Numbered from the stretch's first letter, positions 53,742 to 62,942 are shown. The stretch: 64,000 nucleotides of DNA from Sciscionella marina DSM 45152 (GCF_000379465.1 NZ_KB905395.1:20272-84271); one strand, 5' to 3'. Translations and numbers: made by a program. Notes: generated by a model from the sequence alone, not told the origin.

Positions 53742-55664
53742 CTATTTGCCGAGCGTGGTGATGAAGCCGCTGTTGGGGGTGCCGAGGCCGGTCACCGTGT
53801 CCCAGCCGGGCCCGCTTTGCAGTGTCTGGGGCTTGGTGTCGGTGTCGATGAGGTAGTCACCGCGTTCGGTGGGGACATCGACGTAGCCGAACTGGGCCAT
53901 GCCCGGGGTGTAGATGCCCGCCTGGTGCGGCGTGACGTCGTCGAGTCCGGCCTTGCCCATGTTGTAGAGCGCGGGGTTGAGGAACCCGAGTCGGTCGAGG
54001 TGTGCCTGGGTCTGGGCGTCAGCGGCCATTCCCGCGATCAGCGGGGACGCGAGCGAGGTTCCTCCGGTGGCGACGGTGGCGAATCCCTGTTCGGTCGTGT
54101 AGCCGACGCCCATGCCGGTGTAGGCGTCCGCCAGCGCCGATACGTCGGGGAAGGCTCGGTGTCCCGCGGCTGCGCTGTCCGGAATCGCCTTACGCTGATA
54201 GTCGGGCTCCTCGTAGACGCCGGACATACCGCCGCCCGCGCCGCCAGCGAACGCACCGTCTTTGTCCTGCTGCGGGCTCCAGCGGCCGCCGTTGAGGGTG
54301 TTGCCCGCGGATTCCCATCCGGTGGTGAACCGCTTGGTGTTCTTCGCGTCGAGCGCAACTGTTGTACCGCCGACCGCGGTGACCCAGGGGTTCGAGGCGG
54401 GGAAAGTCGCGGTGGCCTTGCCGTTGACGCCGGAGTTGTCTCCGGAGTCGCCGCTGGAGAACAGCAGCGACTGTCCCTGTGCCGCAGCTTGTACGGTGAT
54501 TTGGCCGAGCGCGTCGCGGGTGGCTGCGGGGATCTGGGTTTCGTTCGGGGACAGCCAGGAGTTGTTGATGATCGAGACGTGGTTCGCCGCGACCGCGTTG
54601 TTCAGCGCTTCATATAGTCCGGTGCAGTCTTTGCCGCCGTAGTAGGTGATGTGCGCATCGGGGGCCATGGTGTGCACGGCCTGGACGTCGAGGGCCTGTT
54701 CACCGGTCCAGCTGTCCTTGCTACCGCACTGTGGATTCGAGACGTAGCCGCTTTTGGGTGGCACCGTGTTGTACTGGTCGCCGCGCAGCTGCGGTGCACC
54801 GAACTGCGTGGCCGCACGATTGGCATCCGCGACGGTAGTCGGGGAATCGTAGGCGCCGACGATCCCAACCTTGGCGCCCTTGCCGGTCTGCGAATCCTTG
54901 AGCCCGTACATGTCGCGCAGCTGCTTATAGTTGTAGCCGCAGATCGCATTGGACTGGTCACCGTGCCCGTACTTCTGTGGCACCGCGGTATTGTTCGCTT
55001 GCCCCCAGTACTTCGCGCACTGTTGTCCGGGCCCGGCTGCGGTGCTGGTGCTGGGTCCGTGTGCGGACTGGGTGACCGCGCGTTCGCTGTCATCCAGGCC
55101 AAGGACTGTGCGGATCGAGGTCCGCAGGGCTGTAGGGACCGAGATAGGTGCACCCGGTGCGGTCAACTGCTCGGCGCGGCCGTGCTGATCGATGTGGTGG
55201 TAGGTATGCAGGCGCGTCCCGAACGCGTGCTCCAGTGTGCCGACGTTGGCGGTGACGTCGAGGAACTGGCGGTTGCTCGACTGCCCGTCGACCGTCACCC
55301 CCTGGTCGCGCAACCAGTGCGCGACACGGTTGACCGTCTCTGTACTCGGCGCGAACCGGTCGCGGAACTGGTCCGCGGAAAACGGGTGCCGATACTGAGG
55401 TGTTCCGGGTGTGGAGACAGCCTTCGCCATCCGCGCGGCGCCCTGTGGGTCTCGCAACGCTAACGCGACGTGGACGTGTCGGACCTGGCCGGTATCGATG
55501 GTTCCGGATTGCGCTGCCGCAGTGGCCCATCCGGGCGTGGTTCCCGCGATGGGCGCCCGAGTTGTGTTCGCGGTGTTCTCGGCGAGGGCGGGGGTGGCAA
55601 TCAACCCAGCCAGGACCGCGCCTCCAGCTACCAACCCGACGGCCGTTCGTGCGCGCTTGGACAT
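53742..55664 (-). CDS. Secreted S53-family serine-carboxyl protease with pro-domain
   Basis: A 640-residue exported protease. The signal peptide ends near AENTA (residue about 30). The pro-kumamolisin activation domain spans about 60-200 (HVALALRDPQGAARMAKAV, QYRHPFSADQFRDRFAPS, EHAFGTRLHTYHH). The catalytic domain has Glu and Asp in the helix GEQALDVQAVHTMAPDAHI and the nucleophilic Ser in GGTSLASPLIAGM. The C-terminal segment probably forms the calcium site. It cleaves proteins under acidic conditions in known members. The ribosome site GGGGAG precedes ATG 55664. It is followed by terminators, so it is monocistronic or follows the 55802 gene. Confidence 0.9.
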   Translation of the reverse strand: MSKRARTAVGLVAGGAVLAGLIATPALAENTANTTRAPIAGTTPGWATAAAQSGTIDTGQVRHVHVALALRDPQGAARMAKAVSTPGTPQYRHPFSADQFRDRFAPSTETVNRVAHWLRDQGVTVDGQSSNRQFLDVTANVGTLEHAFGTRLHTYHHIDQHGRAEQLTAPGAPISVPTALRTSIRTVLGLDDSERAVTQSAHGPSTSTAAGPGQQCAKYWGQANNTAVPQKYGHGDQSNAICGYNYKQLRDMYGLKDSQTGKGAKVGIVGAYDSPTTVADANRAATQFGAPQLRGDQYNTVPPKSGYVSNPQCGSKDSWTGEQALDVQAVHTMAPDAHITYYGGKDCTGLYEALNNAVAANHVSIINNSWLSPNETQIPAATRDALGQITVQAAAQGQSLLFSSGDSGDNSGVNGKATATFPASNPWVTAVGGTTVALDAKNTKRFTTGWESAGNTLNGGRWSPQQDKDGAFAGGAGGGMSGVYEEPDYQRKAIPDSAAAGHRAFPDVSALADAYTGMGVGYTTEQGFATVATGGTSLASPLIAGMAADAQTQAHLDRLGFLNPALYNMGKAGLDDVTPHQAGIYTPGMAQFGYVDVPTERGDYLIDTDTKPQTLQSGPGWDTVTGLGTPNSGFITTLGK

Positions 55665-55801
55665 ACAGAACTCCCCATAGATGAAATGGAATGAATATAA
55701 TGCGCTACCGAATATCGCCCGACGTTAAACGCGTGGACAACACAGAAACCAAACGAATTCGGCAGGAAAAGTATCCGGAAACTAACTCCAGAGAGGTTGC
55801 T

Positions 55802-56167
55802 TTACGTCACCTCCTCCCATTCGTCACCTACCTTGGTGATCTCGGAGATCAGCGACGCGGTTTGGTCGTGGAGGTCAGCGAGGCGATTGCGACGGACTTC
55901 CCCTCCGACAAGCCGAGACAGATCGGCGAGGTACCGTGACAGACTCATGGGACCACGCACCAGTCGATGCGACTCGGAACAGCGGTGGCGCAGATCGACT
56001 ATCTCTCGGACGGACTTGTTGTGCAGGCTTCGGATTTCGTTTTGGAGCGCGAAAGCCCTTTCCTGCAACGCCTCGATCAGGCCACGGATGAAGACATGCT
56101 GTTCCTCGGTAATCTGACGCGGAGCGTTCAGACCCTCAAACGCCTCATAGTACTCGGAGGCTTCCAT
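55802..56167 (-). CDS. Small helical hypothetical protein
   Basis: A 121-residue, highly charged, almost wholly helical protein (ITEEQHVFIRGLIEALQERAF, LHNKSVREIVDLRHRC, LHDQTASLISEITKVGDEW). It resembles regulatory coiled-coil proteins but has no recognised family. It starts MEASEYYEAFEGLNAP with GGGGA nine bases upstream. It lies 137 bases upstream of the protease gene on the same strand. Confidence 0.55.
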   Translation of the reverse strand: MEASEYYEAFEGLNAPRQITEEQHVFIRGLIEALQERAFALQNEIRSLHNKSVREIVDLRHRCSESHRLVRGPMSLSRYLADLSRLVGGEVRRNRLADLHDQTASLISEITKVGDEWEEVT

Positions 56168-56237
56168 AAGAGATCCCCATTCTTGCGTTGATGCGGATTC
56201 CCGATGACCGTTGGCGACAGATCATCAGCCGAGACTC

Positions 56238-56275
56238 GGGCTGGCAGGACGACTGCGGAGAAGTCCTGCCAGCCC
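56238..56275. terminator. 13-bp perfect hairpin in a long gap
   Basis: GGGCTGGCAGGAC pairs with 56263-56275 around 12 bases. It lies in the 430-base gap (56168-56596) between divergent genes, where no other gene or structure is apparent. It may insulate the two promoters or be a leader structure. Confidence 0.45.
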
Positions 56276-56596
56276 TCGCCTCCCATGGATCGGCACGCAC
56301 TACCCCCGTCTCCCAGTGCTGATCCATCCCCCCAGGGGAACCAACGGTTGTCACGGACGCATCCGTTCCCAAACCCGTTGGGGCTCAAGCAATCGACTGT
56401 ACCGATCCTCTGTCAGCAGAGACAGGGCCGATCACCACAATCGATGGCACTACAACCAACCAGAGCAGAACCTCAACTCCGATTTCGTTGCATACCCCGG
56501 ACTCTAGCCACCAGCCCAACGAAGTCAATTCACAGTTTCACTTATGGCGCAAGTCACGATAGGTTGGCGACAGTCGAGACACAGGAGGTCCAGAAA

Positions 56597-57025
56597 ATGA
56601 CTGACGCCGCCAATACCAGGGCCAGAGGACAGGTACTCGATAATCTGTTCAGTCACGTACTGCCCGACCCTGCCAACCGGTCAGGTCGCGGCAGGTATCG
56701 CTACACCAACGAGGAGTTGGCCGCGTTCATCCGAGAGCACACCGCCAGCAGCTGCTCGCCCCAATACATCTCGCAACTACGCAAGGCCGACCGGTTGACC
56801 GGGGTTCCCCACGACAAGCTCGAAGCAATGGCCGGGTTCTTCGACGTTCCGGCCGCGGTGTTCTTCGGCGACGACAATCTCGCGGAGTCCGTGCTCGCTC
56901 AGATTCGACTGCGAGCACGAATTGCCGACGGCACCGTTGATGCACGCGAGGTGCGGCGGCACCTGCGAACCGTGGCCGCCGAGCTGACCGCCTACGCCGA
57001 CGGCCTGGATGAAGAGAAGCCCTGA
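56597..57025 (+). CDS. XRE-type DNA-binding regulator, EspR-like
   Basis: A 142-residue regulator. The helix-turn-helix reads YTNEELAAFIREHTASSCSPQYISQLRKADR, with the recognition helix in SPQYISQLR. It is preceded by an extended N-terminal helix (QVLDNLFSHVLP) and followed by a FFDVPAAVFF turn. This layout (long N-terminal arm, HTH, helical C-terminal dimerisation part) is that of mycobacterial EspR and its relatives. ATG 56597 follows AGGAGG seven bases upstream. A similar regulator occurs at 60408. The target is unknown. Confidence 0.8.
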   Translation: MTDAANTRARGQVLDNLFSHVLPDPANRSGRGRYRYTNEELAAFIREHTASSCSPQYISQLRKADRLTGVPHDKLEAMAGFFDVPAAVFFGDDNLAESVLAQIRLRARIADGTVDAREVRRHLRTVAAELTAYADGLDEEKP

Positions 57026-57380
57026 CAGCGCACACCGAAAGTTCCGAGCCTCGCCCGGCTTCTGCCGTATATACCCATCCGTCTGACCTATCGTCACTCT
57101 TTCGTGTAGTACCAGTTGGCAACACGCCCACGGCGCGTGACGACCATCTATCTTGACGAGTGACAACATATTGTCGTCGTGGTCTTGTGAGTTCGCCGGG
57201 ACCACCCGCGCCTGTGAAGCCGTCCGGGTCGCGAGCAGACGGATCGCCAATCCGGCGCGCCGTCGATAACGGTGACCAACAAATGTTCCCCGCCGGATGT
57301 TGACCTCGGGCTGGGGATGCTCATCGATGTTCGTGGGGTGGAGCGCCGATCGGTGCTCGCTCCATGGATGGGGAGGTTTC
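57026..57380. other. Gap with one dyad, no gene seen
   Basis: No convincing coding sequence is present. GACAA-CATA-TTGTC (57162-57175) is a perfect 5-bp dyad in an AT-richer stretch and could be an operator. The end of the gap holds GGGGAGG, the ribosome site of the next gene. Confidence 0.35.
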
Positions 57381-57605
57381 ATGCGCTCAATACCACCGGC
57401 GGACACTGCCAGCTTGGCTGGTCTTGTTCATAGGCTTGGGATCGAGCAGACGCATACGAATGATCCGCGCCGTCAGGCCGAGACCCTGGTGGAGTTTCTT
57501 CGCCGCGGCGACTTCGAGCTGTTCATGTTGCTCATGCCAGAGCTGAGCCCGTCATCCATCCGGGCCGCTGCCCTACAAGGGGACCGCAAACACTACCGCA
57601 CCTAG
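57381..57605 (+). CDS. Small hypothetical protein
   Basis: A 74-residue, mostly helical protein: SLAGLVHRLGIEQT, then RRQAETLVEFLRRGDFELFMLLMPEL. ATG 57381 has GGGGAGG six bases upstream. No family is recognised. The size and pattern resemble small partner proteins of XRE regulators, but that is only an impression. Confidence 0.5.
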   Translation: MRSIPPADTASLAGLVHRLGIEQTHTNDPRRQAETLVEFLRRGDFELFMLLMPELSPSSIRAAALQGDRKHYRT

Positions 57606-57691
57606 GGCCCACCGCGGGCCCGTTCCCACACCACGTGCGGCTGCTCAACCGGGCGGCCGCATAAATTCCGAATTCATTCTGGGGGACACCT

Positions 57692-58762
57692 ATGTCTGCA
57701 CACGCGATTCCGGCACGCCTACTACATCCGCGCACGAAGGGATGGCTGATTTTCCTTGTTGTCGCAACAACTCTACTCACCACACTGCTCGGGTCCGGTT
57801 CGGCCAGCGCTGCATCGCGGTCGACATGTTCCGATGTCATGGTTCCAGTCGCCTATCAGGGCAAGGCCGGTTCGGTGTATGGCCGGTACTGCACTCCCAC
57901 CGAACCAACGAAAGCGATCACCGTCGCGATCCATGGCGCGACCTACGATCACCACTACTGGTCCGGAATCGGTTCCAGCCCGGACATTCAGCAACAGCTG
58001 GCGAACTCCGGGCAAGCCAGCCTTGCGATCGACCGTCCAGGACACGCGCGCTCGACGCCGATCGCACCCGGCGAACTCACCAGCACCGCTGAAGCCGACA
58101 CCATCCACCAGGTACTCACCGCGGTGCGATCCGGGGCCTTGGGGCATCAACGCTATTCGGACGTGACCCTGCTCGGGCACAGCCTGGGGAGCGCGATTTC
58201 ACTGCTCACCCAGGTGCGCCACCCGGGCGATGCGTCCCGGTTGGTACTGACCGGGTGGAGCGATCGGCTTTCCCCGGACGTTCTGGTGCGGCTTTTCCTG
58301 ACCCAGCTGCATCCCGCGACTCTGGACCCGCAGCTCCGACACACGATGCACGACCTCCTGGCGCTGACCACGCACCCCGGCGTGCGGTACTCGCTGTTCG
58401 GCTCGCCCCGTGAAGCAGCAGACACGGTCTCCGGCGACGAGAAGACCAAGGACTGGGTCAGCGTCAGCGAAGTGCTCGACGCCGTCCTCGGCGCGTTCTC
58501 GACCATGCACACCCACGAAATTTCGTTGCCCACCATGGTCATCAACGGCAGCGCGGACCAGATCTTCTGCACCGGATTGCTCCAACACCACTGCACCAAT
58601 GCCAACCACCTTCACTCGGACCTCAAGGCGAGCTTCGCACCCGGAACACCGCTGTCGACGTGGGTTCTTCCCGGGGCGGGTCATTCGATCCAGCTGGACC
58701 GGACTGCGCCGAAGTATGTCGACGCGATGCTGGAGTGGATGAAGCAGAACCCGGTGCACTGA
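57692..58762 (+). CDS. Secreted alpha/beta hydrolase
   Basis: A 356-residue exported esterase- or lipase-like enzyme. The signal peptide is WLIFLVVATTLLTTLLGSGSASA (cut near residue 41). The alpha/beta-hydrolase core shows the oxyanion region (TVAIHGATYDHHYW), the nucleophile elbow GHSLGSAI, and the catalytic His late in LPGAGHSIQLD. The catalytic Asp is probably in VINGSADQIFC. Two cysteine pairs (CSDV/YCTP, FCTG/HHCTN) may form disulfides. The substrate is unknown. GGGGGA precedes the ATG. The gene ends at a convergent terminator. Confidence 0.85.
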   Translation: MSAHAIPARLLHPRTKGWLIFLVVATTLLTTLLGSGSASAASRSTCSDVMVPVAYQGKAGSVYGRYCTPTEPTKAITVAIHGATYDHHYWSGIGSSPDIQQQLANSGQASLAIDRPGHARSTPIAPGELTSTAEADTIHQVLTAVRSGALGHQRYSDVTLLGHSLGSAISLLTQVRHPGDASRLVLTGWSDRLSPDVLVRLFLTQLHPATLDPQLRHTMHDLLALTTHPGVRYSLFGSPREAADTVSGDEKTKDWVSVSEVLDAVLGAFSTMHTHEISLPTMVINGSADQIFCTGLLQHHCTNANHLHSDLKASFAPGTPLSTWVLPGAGHSIQLDRTAPKYVDAMLEWMKQNPVH

Positions 58763-58766
58763 GTCG

Positions 58767-58801
58767 TCGTGGGGGCGCTAGCCAGATCGGCGTCCCCACG
58801 A
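58767..58801. terminator. Bidirectional hairpin between convergent genes
   Basis: TCGTGGGGGCG pairs with CGTCCCCACGA (58791-58801), with one G-U pair. It begins five bases after the hydrolase stop and lies 15 bases before the end of the leftward membrane-protein gene. Confidence 0.65.
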
Positions 58802-58815
58802 CCTTGGTCCACCGG

Positions 58816-59883
58816 TCAAGCCGGTTGATCAGCGCGGTGGCTCGTGTTCGATGGCTGTCGCTGCAGCGCCCGGGAAATTTCCACCATCTCGTGCACTGCG
58901 TCGGCCCAGCTCTGGCCGCGCAGCAGAGCGGGGCCGACCGGGTGGCTTCCGTCCGCCTCGGCGTGTTCGGCAGCAGACACGAGCTGCTGTGCGCGCCGAT
59001 CGAAATCCGCGTCATCGAATTCGTCAGCGTTCTCGATGTGCGGCGAGATCCGGACGAGGCCGTCGAAGCACTCCACAACACGGCGAGTGTAGGCCAGGTG
59101 CGCTCCCGCGGGCAGTATCTGCATCCAACGGCTGCTCGGCGCGCTCCTCCAGTCGTGCGTGGACGGGAACGCACGGTGCAGCAGCTGCCACAAGGGTTCG
59201 AGCGCGCGATAGCTGCTTCGGCAGTGATGCCAGTACCGGACCTTGCGTGCCACGATGACCAGACCGATCACGAGCAAGCCGAGCACGAAGATCGTGCCGG
59301 ATACCGATTGCCCGAAGTCAGCGACACGCGCCAACGACGCCGGATACACCCCGGTCTGCATGAACACGCGCACGACGCACAGCGCGACGTCATCGACAAC
59401 AAGCAGTGCCAGCCCCGCGATCGCAATCGCGATTCCGATAGTCTGGACCCGTGCGGTCCGACGAGCCAGACGAGCGGCTTCCCAGATCGCGAACACGCAC
59501 CCGATCGCCGAGTAGGCACGGGGCGCCAAAGGATCGTGTACCGCCTTCGGCAGACCCGGCATATCGGCCGGGGTAGTAGTCGGCAGCACAATAACGAGAA
59601 CGATGGCGACGAGGAACAGGCCCGATTGCGGAAGCAGGTAGTTACGGGCATTGTCGCGAGCCGCGAGCGCGAAGCCTACGACCGCACCGAAAACAACCGC
59701 CATCAGCACCATGCTCTGCCATCGCGGTGAGATCTGTGCCGTCGCCGAACCGACCGCGGCGACAAAGAAGATCGCCACGAAGATCCCCAAGATTCGGTTG
59801 CGCGGGTTCCCAAGCCACCGGATTCCCAGCCAGATAAACCCGATCCAGGAGACCGCCACGAAGACGATCGAGGGCACGCTCAT
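58816..59883 (-). CDS. MAB_1171c-like membrane protein
   Basis: A 355-residue protein with about seven transmembrane helices in the first 225 residues (among them FIWLGIRWLGN, ILGIFVAIFFVAAVG, VVFGAVVGFALAA and TIFVLGLLVIGLVIVA). A cytoplasmic C-terminal domain of 130 residues follows (YRALEPLWQLLHRAFP, AYTRRVVECFDGLVRISPHI), like the DUF6545 domain of the MAB_1171c family. The family is called a putative transporter, but no substrate is known. In Mycobacteriales it commonly accompanies an XRE regulator and an ImmA/IrrE peptidase, as here. Its start overlaps the peptidase stop by 4 bases. Confidence 0.75.
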   Translation of the reverse strand: MSVPSIVFVAVSWIGFIWLGIRWLGNPRNRILGIFVAIFFVAAVGSATAQISPRWQSMVLMAVVFGAVVGFALAARDNARNYLLPQSGLFLVAIVLVIVLPTTTPADMPGLPKAVHDPLAPRAYSAIGCVFAIWEAARLARRTARVQTIGIAIAIAGLALLVVDDVALCVVRVFMQTGVYPASLARVADFGQSVSGTIFVLGLLVIGLVIVARKVRYWHHCRSSYRALEPLWQLLHRAFPSTHDWRSAPSSRWMQILPAGAHLAYTRRVVECFDGLVRISPHIENADEFDDADFDRRAQQLVSAAEHAEADGSHPVGPALLRGQSWADAVHEMVEISRALQRQPSNTSHRADQPA

Positions 59884-60401
59884 CGAATGGCCAGCTTCCC
59901 CAAGACCGCCGCATCGAACTCACGAACCGTGGCATCCGAAGGTGGTGCCACCTGCATGACCCGCTGGTCCCACAAGCCGATCATGTCAGCGAAGGCCTCG
60001 GCTTCATGCTCGTGCGCTTCGTCGTAGCAGGACCGACGCAATACAGCTTGAATGAAGCTCGCCGGTACCGCCGGGAAGATCGTTTGCAGTGCCTCGCGGT
60101 CCACCTCGTCGCTGGTGTGCTCCAGCAGCACGTGCCCGAGCTCATGCAGCAGAATCGTCCGTTGGTGCGCAGGAACAGTTGCCGACTGATACAGAATCCA
60201 GTCCTCGTCATAGCTGAGCCAGAGCCCGAACACGTCGGTGCGCAACGGATAGGCGACGAACCTCAGGGGCTTTCCCCTGCGCTTCTCGATAGCCTGCCTC
60301 AGCTGTTCAAAATCAAGGGGCGGATGCACACCGAGACGTTCGAGCTCAGTACGGCACCAGCGCGCCAGCTTTCGCCTGTGCTGCCTCTCGTTCGACTCCA
60401 C
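59880..60401 (-). CDS. ImmA/IrrE-type metallopeptidase
   Basis: A 173-residue zinc peptidase. The active-site motif is HELGH (in TILLHELGHVLLEHTS), with a downstream acidic ligand in the helix HEHEAEAFADMIG. ImmA/IrrE peptidases cut a repressor to switch on mobile-element or stress genes, and the repressor is usually encoded next door. Here the XRE gene at 60408 ends six bases upstream, so it is the likely partner or target. The strength of this pairing is inference from arrangement. Confidence 0.85.
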   Translation of the reverse strand: MESNERQHRRKLARWCRTELERLGVHPPLDFEQLRQAIEKRRGKPLRFVAYPLRTDVFGLWLSYDEDWILYQSATVPAHQRTILLHELGHVLLEHTSDEVDREALQTIFPAVPASFIQAVLRRSCYDEAHEHEAEAFADMIGLWDQRVMQVAPPSDATVREFDAAVLGKLAIR

Positions 60402-60407
60402 GCCCGG

Positions 60408-60857
60408 CTACTCCGTTCCCTTCCGCCTACCGTGCCGTTCCTGCTGACGAAGCTGCTCAACGTGCTCCATCGCTTCCAGCAGCCCCTCGGGGGATAGCTT
60501 GTCCGCACGCCCGGCCACCGTCTGGAGGCGACTGTCGCGAATCTTTGCCAGTACTTTCAGCTGCGCAGCAATCGAACGAGCTTCATCTTCCTCCACGAAC
60601 CACGAAATGCTCACCTCAAAGAACTGCGCCAAAATACTCGCATTCTTAAGACTCGGGTTTCGACTGTTCCCCTCACGGAGGTTGTAGATCCCGACGCGGC
60701 TCAGCGGGTTCCCCTGCGCGGCACACCAATCGGATACTTCCTGGTTCGTGTATTCACGACCATCAGGGTGCCGCTTAAGATGGAAGAGCAAGTTCAGCAA
60801 TACCGAGAATGGCGGCCCCTCAGACTCGGCTGCCGTTTCATCACCGGCTGCCATCAT
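60408..60857 (-). CDS. XRE-type DNA-binding regulator paired with the metallopeptidase
   Basis: A 149-residue regulator: an N-terminal helix (FSVLLNLLFHL), the HTH (YTNQEVSDWCAAQGNPLSRVGIYNLREGN), then KNASILAQFFEVSISWF as in EspR-like proteins, and a C-terminal coiled coil (LLEAMEHVEQLRQQERH). It is the first gene of the XRE / peptidase / membrane-protein operon. It is likely to bind the repeated dyads at 60899-61001 in its own promoter region and be inactivated by the peptidase. Both points are inferred. Confidence 0.8.
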   Translation of the reverse strand: MMAAGDETAAESEGPPFSVLLNLLFHLKRHPDGREYTNQEVSDWCAAQGNPLSRVGIYNLREGNSRNPSLKNASILAQFFEVSISWFVEEDEARSIAAQLKVLAKIRDSRLQTVAGRADKLSPEGLLEAMEHVEQLRQQERHGRRKGTE

Positions 60858-60898
60858 GCCACCTCCCTCACACCGGACGCCAAGGTACGACAGACGCT

Positions 60899-61001
60899 TC
60901 GTTAAGTCTAGTTACAGTACGACGGTCCACACGATCGCACTCACCCGCACGGGGGAAGTGCCATATAGCCCCTTGCCGCTGTCGTTAAGTACACTTACAT
61001 T
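60899..61001. promoter_or_regulatory. Paired operator-like repeats between divergent promoters
   Basis: TCGTTAAGTCTAGTTACAGT (60899-60918) and TCGTTAAGTACACTTACATT (60982-61001) share 16 of 20 bases. The second contains the dyad TAAGT-AC-ACTTA. One copy lies near each of the two divergent genes (60857 leftward, 61122 rightward), the expected pattern for a regulator that controls both. Confidence 0.6.
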
Positions 61002-61121
61002 GCAGGTCAGCGTGCGCTATATCGCGCACCGCAACCGGCAGTACACGGACTGAACGCGCCAGTAGGTTGCATGGCGGAGGTTGTGCGGCACAGTGCGTAG
61101 CAGGTTGTTGGGAGGGAGTTC

Positions 61122-61724
61122 ATGTCGTCTAATGACGCCATCTTGGGGAGTTGTTGCGGCACCTGTGGACAGATCGTTGGCATCGACAGCCGCACCGGCG
61201 TGCTCAACTGGGAAGCCTGGGAACGCCGGGCAAAACGTCTTCTGGACAAAACCTTCGGCCCGGTGGCGCTGCTATTTTGCGACGTCGATAATTTCAAGAC
61301 CGTCAACGATACGCTCGGCCACCAAACTGGCGATTCCCTCCTGCGTTCAATCGCTTTCGGAATTCAGCAGGTTACCCGGCTCAACGACCTCGTCGGCCGA
61401 TACGGGGGCGACGAATTCGTCGCACTGCTTCTCGGCGACGACAATGGCACCGCCGTCGCCCACCGAATACTCCAGCAGCTGCGCCGAGTATCGGTGTGCC
61501 CACCGGGCACAGAGCACGAAGATCTCATCAGCAGTGCCTCGGTATCCATCGGTGTGGCCACCCGCACGATATCCGAGCTGACCTCGCTGGACGACTTGAT
61601 CCAACGCGCAGACTCCGCGATGTATCAGGCCAAGCACGCCGGCGGCAACCAGGTCGCACCAACACCGGACAGGCCAACACAGACAAGGGAGGCACGACCA
61701 CAACAAGTTCACCAGAAAATATAG
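61122..61724 (+). CDS. Diguanylate cyclase (GGDEF domain)
   Basis: A 200-residue soluble protein with a complete GGDEF domain: the substrate loop region (LLFCDVDNFKTVNDTLGHQTGD), the active-site motif YGGDEFVALL, and the closing part (SVSIGVATR, LIQRADSAMYQAKHAGGN). It makes the second messenger cyclic di-GMP from two GTP. No sensor or membrane domain precedes it; the N-terminal 20 residues have three cysteines (CCGTC) that could bind a metal. GGGAGGGAG lies six bases before ATG 61122. It is divergent from the XRE/peptidase operon and shares its operator region. Confidence 0.9.
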   Translation: MSSNDAILGSCCGTCGQIVGIDSRTGVLNWEAWERRAKRLLDKTFGPVALLFCDVDNFKTVNDTLGHQTGDSLLRSIAFGIQQVTRLNDLVGRYGGDEFVALLLGDDNGTAVAHRILQQLRRVSVCPPGTEHEDLISSASVSIGVATRTISELTSLDDLIQRADSAMYQAKHAGGNQVAPTPDRPTQTREARPQQVHQKI

Positions 61725-61859
61725 GGCGCAGCTGAATCTGATCGTTCACCGGACACCGTAGAACCAGGTCGGTGCCACGACTCGTCGCCAGTCATCAGGG
61801 GGCTGTCATGACGGCGATGAGCATAGAGCCCGAGGGCGCTTCACAGGAGAGCAGGGGGA

Positions 61860-62942
61860 ATGACAACCTACGGAACGTCGCCGAAGCGTGTCCCCAGTCC
61901 GGGGCGAAAGCCGTACCGTCACGCCGGACGATGGATCCTCACCGATACCAGACCCGCCGTCCTTGCCATCGGACGCCGTGGTTGCCCCGGCAACACCCCA
62001 CGGTCTCTGGACGCGCTCGCCCGCCGCTTGCTCGTCCCCCAAATCAGGGCAGCGGTCGCCCTGCAGCACCCAACGGCGAAGACGGTGCATCATGCGGGGG
62101 AACCATGGACGGTGCACGTGCTTCCGATACATAGCCCTCATTCTCGAACCATAATCGGCGCACTGGCCTGCTATACCCCAGCTACCAGTCCACCGCCGCC
62201 ACCGCCGAAGATCGGCGTCTGGGAAGCGTTCAACACCGATGATCCACGCACACCCATCCACGTTGAATGGTCCAACAGCCTGTACGACCGACACCACCTT
62301 CCCCGGCCCAACCCGCGCGGACTCGCGCCCTTTTGGACCTGGCTGGAGGAATACGTGCTGCCGACCGAACAGCTCGACACGCTGGACCGCCTCACCACCT
62401 CCTACCAGCAGCAGAAGCCACTGATCACACACACCGCAAACGTCCGCAGCGCCCACGGGCACATCGACACGGTGCAAATTTCCGCGATCACCACCCGCAA
62501 CCGTGCAGGGAAACTGGTCCAATGCGGCCTCATCACCACCGTAGACGCCGACCCTGCCGACCATCGCGACGCAACCAACTCAGTCGTCAACGCCATGTTC
62601 ACACTGTCCGACGATCCGATGTGTGTCATCGACGCGCACCATGACCACATGGTTCTTACTTCCGTTCGGATGCGGGATGTCGGGATCGACCTACACCAAA
62701 CGCGCTATCTCCCCGAACTCTGTCACCCCGACGACCTCACCGCTCTGCGCCGATATCTCCAGGGATCCCGTGGCATACCACCAGACCCCAACACCGCACT
62801 TCCGCCAGCAACGCGCCCCGTCCTGATCCGTCTGAGCAGCGGCAATAGCTGGAAACCGCTCCACATCAGCGGTGTACCGGTCCCGAGCACATCGGCACAC
62901 TTACTCTGCCGCGCCCGCCCAACCGAGAACCACCAGCCTTGA
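61860..62942 (+). CDS. PAS/GAF-like sensory protein of Mycobacteriales type
   Basis: A 360-residue soluble protein without a catalytic domain. The N-terminal 110 residues (RWILTDTRPAVLAIGRRG, HPTAKTVHHAGEPWTVHVLPI) look like a GAF-type fold as in DUF5593 proteins. A proline linker follows, then two PAS-like segments (IGVWEAFNTDD to WLEEYVLPTEQL, and MFTLSDDPMCVIDAHH to the C-terminus, with LPELCHPDDL). Such proteins may sense ligands and pass signals by protein contact. The start is uncertain because GGGGGA directly abuts the ATG. It follows the GGDEF gene by 135 bases. Confidence 0.55.
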   Translation: MTTYGTSPKRVPSPGRKPYRHAGRWILTDTRPAVLAIGRRGCPGNTPRSLDALARRLLVPQIRAAVALQHPTAKTVHHAGEPWTVHVLPIHSPHSRTIIGALACYTPATSPPPPPPKIGVWEAFNTDDPRTPIHVEWSNSLYDRHHLPRPNPRGLAPFWTWLEEYVLPTEQLDTLDRLTTSYQQQKPLITHTANVRSAHGHIDTVQISAITTRNRAGKLVQCGLITTVDADPADHRDATNSVVNAMFTLSDDPMCVIDAHHDHMVLTSVRMRDVGIDLHQTRYLPELCHPDDLTALRRYLQGSRGIPPDPNTALPPATRPVLIRLSSGNSWKPLHISGVPVPSTSAHLLCRARPTENHQP

